37,113 nucleotides of DNA from HGM12587 sp045128635 (lineage in GTDB: Bacteria > Bacillota > Clostridia > Lachnospirales > Lachnospiraceae), in contig JBGVRS010000169.1 in NCBI GenBank assembly GCA_045128635.1, positions 1 to 37,113 on the forward strand, written 5' to 3'. This document shows positions 31,950 to 37,113 of the stretch, one piece after another (the first letter of the stretch is position 1; every line of letters begins with the position of its first letter). Both the position numbers and the translations under genes were made by a program. Below the pieces are notes generated by a model that saw only the letters and a program-made list of their open reading frames with translations, was not told where the DNA came from and did no database searches.

Positions 31950-33320
31950 TCACCCCAAACCAATAGTTATATTTCCTAAACCATCTGAAATAGCTACTAA
32001 TTGACCATTAACTGCTGATAATTTCAGATTTTCATCAACATAATTGTTAATCTTTGCATATGTACTATCTGCATCATATTTCATAGATATATTTTCAACA
32101 GAATCATCATTTGACCAAACATTTGAAATAATATCAGGCAAAGTAGGATAATTAGATCCAGTAAAAGTTATTTCATTATAAATATTAGTTGCAAAAGAAC
32201 TTGCCCATGTACCCACTTCAAGCTGTGGATATACTGTTTCATTATCAATAGTAGTTCCACTTTCCTTTACAACTACACTTGCAATACAAGAATTAACTGT
32301 TTTTATAATTACAAAAGAAACTGCTTCATTTTTAGATTCATATACGGCTGTACTATTATCTGAAAAAACAAAAGACAATCTTACACACACATTTCCAACT
32401 GTTTTTCCTGTAAATAATGTATATGCTTTAGCAATCAAAAAAGCATTCTTATCAATATTACAAGAAACCAAAGCATCTGTATCAGAAGAAGTACCATTTG
32501 CAGTAATGGATCCATCTTCATTTTTAGTAAAAGTGATATTCTTTGATGTAGTTTGTGCAGAAATAAGATCTGATCTAAATAAATTCTTATTTGTTACAAC
32601 AACACTAGCTGAATCAATTGGATCACCATTTCCATCAAATAAATCTAAATCCTTAACTTCTTCTGGAACAGCATCTACTACATTAATAAATTTACCAGTA
32701 ACTATAGTTTCACTGATAGTTGTAGCAGTTATATTCATTGAAACTGGTGCAGAACCATCATATTCAGTACCATTTAAAGTAAGCTTTTGTGGATTAGGAA
32801 GCTTTGTAGGAATTAAATTATTAACTTCCTGCTTTGTATAATACTGTGTAGGATCAAACATTCCAGAATCATCAATCATCTGAAGTATCTGTTCAATAAT
32901 ATCCGGATTATCCTGAACTACTGCTTCTGATGTTTCAAGACCTTCCAATACTGGAAGCTGATATACAGTAGTATTAAATTCTTGAATTACTTCACCGGAT
33001 TCATCATCATTAAACTTCTTCAAGCATACAATAAACTTTACATATCCTTTATAGGCACATGCATTCCTACCAACTATCCATGTAAAGGTTAAATTATCAC
33101 CATCTACAGTTAAATCCTGTGCAATATAAAGATCACCTTCATTTTTAGCATTAAGATAATTAACCCTTGCTTCAAAAGTTGACAAATCATACCCATTATA
33201 GGTTTTAGGCATCATGAAAGCTATCTTATTTACATCATCATCAGATTCAACACCAAGTATTGAAATATCACTTGGTATTGTCATTGTTCTTAAATTGTCA
33301 TCAATAACTATATAAGACAT
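31950..33320 (-). CDS. BppU-like (baseplate upper protein N-terminal) structural protein
   Basis: 456 residues. Residues 1-135 match the BppU N-terminal Ig-like pattern (DLSTFEARVNYLNAKNEGDL, TFTWIVGRNACAYKGYVKFI, EVIQEFNTTVYQLPVLEGLE). After a helical link (about 140-165) come beta-rich segments including NKNLF...TFTKNEDGSITANGTSS, a carbohydrate-binding-module-like element of phage proteins. BppU domains usually hold receptor-binding parts at the tail tip. Here the gene follows the portal gene by 13 bases, far from the tail genes. Confidence 0.7.
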   Translation of the reverse strand: MSYIVIDDNLRTMTIPSDISILGVESDDDVNKIAFMMPKTYNGYDLSTFEARVNYLNAKNEGDLYIAQDLTVDGDNLTFTWIVGRNACAYKGYVKFIVCLKKFNDDESGEVIQEFNTTVYQLPVLEGLETSEAVVQDNPDIIEQILQMIDDSGMFDPTQYYTKQEVNNLIPTKLPNPQKLTLNGTEYDGSAPVSMNITATTISETIVTGKFINVVDAVPEEVKDLDLFDGNGDPIDSASVVVTNKNLFRSDLISAQTTSKNITFTKNEDGSITANGTSSDTDALVSCNIDKNAFLIAKAYTLFTGKTVGNVCVRLSFVFSDNSTAVYESKNEAVSFVIIKTVNSCIASVVVKESGTTIDNETVYPQLEVGTWASSFATNIYNEITFTGSNYPTLPDIISNVWSNDDSVENISMKYDADSTYAKINNYVDENLKLSAVNGQLVAISDGLGNITIGLG

Positions 33321-33333
33321 CTGATCACCTCAA

Positions 33334-34614
33334 TTATTCTTCTGTAATGGTTTCATTCTTGGTTTCATCAACAACATTCATCTGAACATTACCAACCTTA
33401 CCCATCTGATAAGCAGCTGCCATATCTGCATCAACCCAATTCAATGACATATAACGCTTACCTTCAAGTTCTGCTAAAGGCATCATTCCAAACATGCTGC
33501 GCTTTTCGTTTTCAAATAAAGCACCAGTTGGTGAAAGAAGATTAACCAGTTCTATCTTCTGTGTAGTAGTCATGAAGATAAGATCTTTTGGATAAAACTT
33601 AACTTCATTTCCAAAAGATCTTTCACGATCAGTAAAACACTTCTTTGTAAATGCCTGTGATAAAGCTGTAATCAGTGGTTCAAGTGCCTTCTGATAGAAA
33701 GCTTCATACTGTTCCTTTGTATAATCACCAGTAAGAATTGCCAGTGAAATACCCCATGTGCGCAATATCTTTGTGTCAATGAATTTCAGTGTTCCTTCAT
33801 CAACCATCTTAATATCTTTAGGGAATGGTATAAATTCACCTTTCAGATCCATAGGAAGAATACCGGATTCAGAATTCTTCAGCTGCTGTTCAAGCTTTAC
33901 TACATTAGCTTTTGTGGATCCATCATCAATAATAGTGTTATACTTAATGATTCCATTGACTGCATAAGAAGCCTTCATTGCTTTTGCAATACCTTTAAGC
34001 ATGTCATCATTCAGCTGCAAAGTTCCTACCAATGACTTATGATCCGGCTGACCAAATCTATCACCACCCATGTATTCATTCAAGCTGTATCTATACTTGA
34101 TATGAATTACATCATCATAAGGAATAGTAGTTGTTTCACCATTCCAGAACCAGAACTTTACAAACAATCTACCAGTTGCATCTTCAATGAAATCTACCTG
34201 TGTAGGATTAATTGGATATAAAGACTGATAATATCTTCTTTCCACACCAGTCTTATCATCAATCCATGTGTAGTATGTAGGAATAATAAAAACATTGTAG
34301 TTAAGCAAAAGCAACCACATTGTTTTTTCAATAAAATCAGCTGTAGTCATTACCGGATTAGGATTATTAAGAACATCACCTATACTGCTTTTAACCGGAA
34401 TGATATCATTTCCATTTTTTCTTACATGCGCTGGTTTCAACTTCTTCATTTCATCAACAATGCAAGCTAGTGCCTGTTGAACTACATCTGAAGCATATAT
34501 GTCTGTTCCAAACTGGCTGTAAATAGGCATCCAACCATCAAATGTAGGTGCTGGTTTTGAATTTTTAGGCTGTCTTCTAAATAAACTATCAAACCATTTA
34601 GCCATTGATGCCAT
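33334..34614 (-). CDS. Portal protein (HK97 family)
   Basis: 426 residues starting MASMAKWFDSLFRRQPKNSK; a second ATG (34605) may be the true start. Contains the family pattern WMPIYSQFGTDIYASDVVQQ, ACIVDEMKKLKP, VLNNPNPVMTTADFIEKTMW and YNTIIDDGSTKANVVKLEQQ, with a C-terminal Glu-rich end. Forms the dodecameric DNA channel at one capsid vertex. ATG overlaps the TerL stop (TAATG). Confidence 0.9.
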   Translation of the reverse strand: MASMAKWFDSLFRRQPKNSKPAPTFDGWMPIYSQFGTDIYASDVVQQALACIVDEMKKLKPAHVRKNGNDIIPVKSSIGDVLNNPNPVMTTADFIEKTMWLLLLNYNVFIIPTYYTWIDDKTGVERRYYQSLYPINPTQVDFIEDATGRLFVKFWFWNGETTTIPYDDVIHIKYRYSLNEYMGGDRFGQPDHKSLVGTLQLNDDMLKGIAKAMKASYAVNGIIKYNTIIDDGSTKANVVKLEQQLKNSESGILPMDLKGEFIPFPKDIKMVDEGTLKFIDTKILRTWGISLAILTGDYTKEQYEAFYQKALEPLITALSQAFTKKCFTDRERSFGNEVKFYPKDLIFMTTTQKIELVNLLSPTGALFENEKRSMFGMMPLAELEGKRYMSLNWVDADMAAAYQMGKVGNVQMNVVDETKNETITEE

Positions 34615-36293
34615 TACCTCAATACTTCTGTTTTATATCTTCTGTACATTTCTTCACACATGATGAAAGTTAATGTACCATCTATTCTTCTTGATGCCTG
34701 ACCTTTGATCTTTATTGGCATTATGTGTCCAGTATCAAAAACCTGCACTGAAGTATTCAGCAAACACCAGTGATCAACCACATTATCATTAAATGATATT
34801 AACTGATCCCTGATATCAGCTTCCAAAAGTTTCATTGGTGATGACAATACATATCTGTTCTGATAGATCATTTCACAGTCAAAACCATAATCATCCATTC
34901 GCTTCAGAAAATCTTTAGCAAATCTTTGATCATAGCCACACTTATATAGCCTGATACCATGATCCCTGTATAATTCATAGAACCAATCAGCTACTGTAGA
35001 AACATCTACTTCATTTCCTTCAGTAATCCTGATCAATCCTTGCTGCGCCCATTCAGTATATTTTGCACCAGATTCCTTATCATCACTGTTTTCCAGTTTG
35101 CTTTCCGGAATCCAGTACATACTGTGAATGTACTTTGTATTATCATCAGGTTTCAGAAGCAGTATCTTTGCTGAACACATATCTGTAGTTTCAGCTAAAT
35201 CTACTGCTCCTAATGCTATGCTACCTTTAAAATCATCAAGTTTGTATACCCTGCTATAATCCAATAATTCGCTCATTAACCATGCTTCAGAATTGCTTAC
35301 TTTGAAGTTGAAATCTTTAGATAAAGTAAACATTCTGTCTGTTTTGGATCTTCTAGCTGCATCAACCTGTTCCTGCATATAATCCCATCTTTTTATTACA
35401 CCCAATGTAGGATTTGACTTATACCAGCTTTGTGGATCATTCCAAACTTCCTGTTCACTATCCTGTGTGTATAACCACACCAGATATCTTTCCGCTGAAA
35501 TAGAATCATCTTCACCATTCAGGATCTTTCTTGCCTTAACAAGTTCCTGATCCAAGAATCCATCATTAACAAATCCTTCAGTAGTAATCAGGATCAACTT
35601 TGGATTAGGTTTCAATGACTGTGACTGTTCAATAGGCTTGATGATTCCAGCATCCTTCATTTCATGAACTTCATCCACAATTGCAAAATCAATGTTTCTG
35701 CCTTCCTTGTTTCTGGTTCTTTCTGAAAGCTTGAATACTTTGGATCCATTCATCTTGCACTTGATCCACTGCTGGTTCTTCCAAGTATCTTGCTGCTTTG
35801 GATCTATCATCAAGCGCATGGTATCAATTGCTTGATACAAAATATTAGCTTGATTATCATCATTGCTGGAACAAACAATATCAGCACCATCATTACCCAT
35901 GATCAGTTCTGTTAATCCCATTCCACTGCAAGTTTCTGATTTAGTATTCTTTCTGGCAATCAGCAGCAGGATCCTTCTGAACCTATCAATAGATTCACCA
36001 TCATTTGTCTTTTCACCAGCCATCTTGAATCCATACATTGCACTGATGAATGCCTTCTGCCACAACATAAGCTTCATTGGTTTTCCATAGAAAGGTGATT
36101 TAGTTAGCTTCACACAGTTTTCCATAAAATCCATTCTGTCATCTGCATCTGTTGTGTCATAGATGTATCTGTCATCTTCCATATCTTCCATCAACTTCTG
36201 CAGCTGAAGCTTCAGTTCATTTCCGGCAATGATCTTACCTTCCATGATCTGCTGATAGTATTCTTCCAAGAATCCATTTGATTTAACTATCAT
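34614..36293 (-). CDS. terL: Terminase large subunit (TerL)
   Basis: 559 residues with the two usual parts. ATPase: LMLWQKAFISAMYGFK (adenine motif), LLIARKNTKSE (Walker A-like), DFAIVDEVHEM (Walker B), LILITTEG (coupling motif). Nuclease: LGAVDLAETTD with the first metal-binding Asp, then CGYDQRFAKDF and RRIDGTLTFIM near the end. Belongs to the HK97-type Terminase_1 group, which pairs with P27-type TerS and an HNH protein in cos packaging. ATG overlaps the TerS stop (ATGA). Confidence 0.92.
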   Translation of the reverse strand: MIVKSNGFLEEYYQQIMEGKIIAGNELKLQLQKLMEDMEDDRYIYDTTDADDRMDFMENCVKLTKSPFYGKPMKLMLWQKAFISAMYGFKMAGEKTNDGESIDRFRRILLLIARKNTKSETCSGMGLTELIMGNDGADIVCSSNDDNQANILYQAIDTMRLMIDPKQQDTWKNQQWIKCKMNGSKVFKLSERTRNKEGRNIDFAIVDEVHEMKDAGIIKPIEQSQSLKPNPKLILITTEGFVNDGFLDQELVKARKILNGEDDSISAERYLVWLYTQDSEQEVWNDPQSWYKSNPTLGVIKRWDYMQEQVDAARRSKTDRMFTLSKDFNFKVSNSEAWLMSELLDYSRVYKLDDFKGSIALGAVDLAETTDMCSAKILLLKPDDNTKYIHSMYWIPESKLENSDDKESGAKYTEWAQQGLIRITEGNEVDVSTVADWFYELYRDHGIRLYKCGYDQRFAKDFLKRMDDYGFDCEMIYQNRYVLSSPMKLLEADIRDQLISFNDNVVDHWCLLNTSVQVFDTGHIMPIKIKGQASRRIDGTLTFIMCEEMYRRYKTEVLR

Positions 36294-36619
36294 GCTTTTT
36301 CCTTTCTGGAATTAACAAATGCCCTTAATGGAGATTCTTCTTCTGCAGCATCCTTCCTTACTATTCCAGTTAAGATCTTGATGCAATTGTTATACTGCTG
36401 AAGTAATTCCTTATATTGTTTTGCAGCTGGTGTAGCTTTCTGCAATGAAGGATCCTGTTTACTTACCCGAATAAAAGGAAGCTGGCGCAATTCCTGCAGC
36501 TGTTCTTCCAAGAAGATCACATCATCAATTAAAGGAAGAATTATGCCTTTTGTATCTTCAACTGAATCAAATATCTTCAGAAGTTCTGCTTTTCGATTAC
36601 CTTTTTCTTCATTTTTCAT
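36290..36619 (-). CDS. Terminase small subunit (P27 family)
   Basis: 109 residues, starting MKNEEKGNRKAELLKIFDSV. Helical, with YKELLQQYNNCIKILTGIVR in the P27 position and a basic end (AFVNSRKEKA). The longer in-frame start at 36691 is rejected because AAGGGGTAAAAAAC precedes the ATG at 36619 at normal spacing. Recognises packaging sites for TerL; the repeat array just upstream (36707-36939) may be its target. Confidence 0.8.
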   Translation of the reverse strand: MKNEEKGNRKAELLKIFDSVEDTKGIILPLIDDVIFLEEQLQELRQLPFIRVSKQDPSLQKATPAAKQYKELLQQYNNCIKILTGIVRKDAAEEESPLRAFVNSRKEKA

Positions 36620-36706
36620 GTTTTTTACCCCTTTTTTATGTGTTTGACAGCTGTATTTAATATCACATTTGTGTGGTCTTAAATTTAACAAAAATCGTTA
36701 AAAGCA

Positions 36707-36939
36707 TTGTGGTTGACTGATTTTTAAGGTGTTACTAACTGTTACTGGTTTTTAGGCATTAGTAACACACTAGTAACACCTTAAAACCCTTGTGGTTGAC
36801 ACATTTTTCAGCAGGTGTTACTAGTGTTACTAGTTAAAATCAACCTTTTATATTTTTTTAGAAAAATTTTGTGTCTAGTTATGCTATATAGAAAAGAAAT
36901 ATATATATAAGTAACGTAACTAGTAACATATTTAGTAAC
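36707..36939. repeat. GTTACT/AGTAAC array upstream of terminase (putative cos/packaging site)
   Basis: Nine GTTACT or AGTAAC words occur here (36731, 36741, 36761, 36772, 36817, 36826, 36910, 36922, 36934). TTTTAAGGTGTTACTA (36722-36737) and TAGTAACACCTTAAAA (36771-36786) are perfect 16-bp inverted copies. TTGTGGTTGAC repeats directly at 36707 and 36790. The array lies just before TerS, and on a circular map just after the HNH-kinase gene, the usual position of cos. Small hairpins follow up to about 37010; beyond that, to 37113, the DNA is AT-rich without visible features. Confidence 0.6.
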
Positions 36940-37023
36940 GCAGTTAGCCAATGCTAACACTACAAAACACCACACTGGTGGCAATACTACATATTGTGGT
37001 TTTGTCATTTCTGGACTAATCAT
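36808..37023 (-). CDS. Doubtful 71-aa hydrophobic ORF over the repeat region
   Basis: Starts MISPEMTKPQYVVLPPVWCF, then a hydrophobic stretch. GAGGTTAAAGAA precedes the ATG, which is a good ribosome binding site. Against it: the middle (VTKYVTSYVT) is simply the translation of the GTTACT repeats, and the end is poorly protein-like. Kept only because of the binding site. Confidence 0.22.
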   Translation of the reverse strand: MISPEMTKPQYVVLPPVWCFVVLALANCVTKYVTSYVTYIYISFLYSITRHKIFLKKYKRLILTSNTSNTC

Positions 37024-37113
37024 TTCTTTAACCTCAAAAAATCAAATAAAATCTTTTTTAATAAAAAACAATAAAATAACCCCGAAAAATCAATTTTTTA
37101 CCGCATAAAATTT

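Noticed and set aside
36907..36940. GTAAC repeats as a CRISPR array
   Set aside because: Units are too short, spacing is irregular and orientation is mixed; fits protein-binding sites, not CRISPR.

Overview
The window reads as the genome of a temperate, tailed bacteriophage of the siphovirus type infecting a low-GC Gram-positive host (Bacillota; a gut Erysipelotrichales or Clostridia host is a guess). The DNA is AT-rich. Ribosome binding sites are of the AGGTGAT/GGAAGG type. Gene families are those of HK97-like Firmicutes phages. Every gene is on the minus strand except a repressor and a large serine recombinase. No tRNA, rRNA, CRISPR array or insertion sequence was seen.

The sequence behaves like a circular map opened at an arbitrary point. 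The gene at the left edge (HNH nuclease plus P-loop kinase) runs off position 1, and joining position 1 to position 37113 gives it a stop codon at once. The next gene beyond the join is the terminase small subunit, the usual partner of such HNH genes. The integrase sits mid-window rather than at an end, which also fits a free or circularised phage rather than an integrated prophage with its borders.

Layout, following minus-strand transcription from the right edge: repeat-rich putative packaging site (about 36707-36939); terminase small and large subunits; portal; an unusual surface module (BppU-like protein, small head-fibre-like protein, SGNH esterase); prohead protease; major capsid protein; a second head-fibre-like protein; connector and head-closure genes; tail tube; tail chaperones with a -1 frameshift site; tape measure; distal tail; tail-tip and baseplate genes. 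This block ends at a bidirectional terminator (19013-19044), next to a likely attP (about 19055-19110). The plus-strand lysogeny pair (repressor 17192-17575, serine integrase 17572-19014) is divergent from a Cro-like gene across an operator region (16937-17191).

From 16936 down to 4449 lies the early block: SNF2-type helicase, VRR-NUC nuclease, Gp157, Sak4-like ATPase, DUF669 (ssDNA-binding-like) protein, short family B DNA polymerase, primase-helicase, a sigma/ArpU-like regulator, then many small accessory proteins including a Cys-rich/zinc-ribbon cluster and very short membrane proteins. Several of these were found only by reading between the larger genes. Two near-identical 20-bp palindromes (5910-5964) and a hairpin terminator (5981-6012) divide this block. 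A terminator at 4301-4328 ends it. The lysis genes (holin, membrane protein, a second TerS-like DNA-binding protein, endolysin) and two fibre-type genes follow, ending at a terminator (776-800) before the HNH-kinase gene and, across the join, the packaging genes.

The most interesting items are the esterase/adhesin module lodged between portal and protease, with head-fibre-like genes on both sides of the capsid gene, the twin palindromes, the GTTACT/AGTAAC array before the terminase, the probable attP, and an apparent absence of GGCC despite frequent CCGG.
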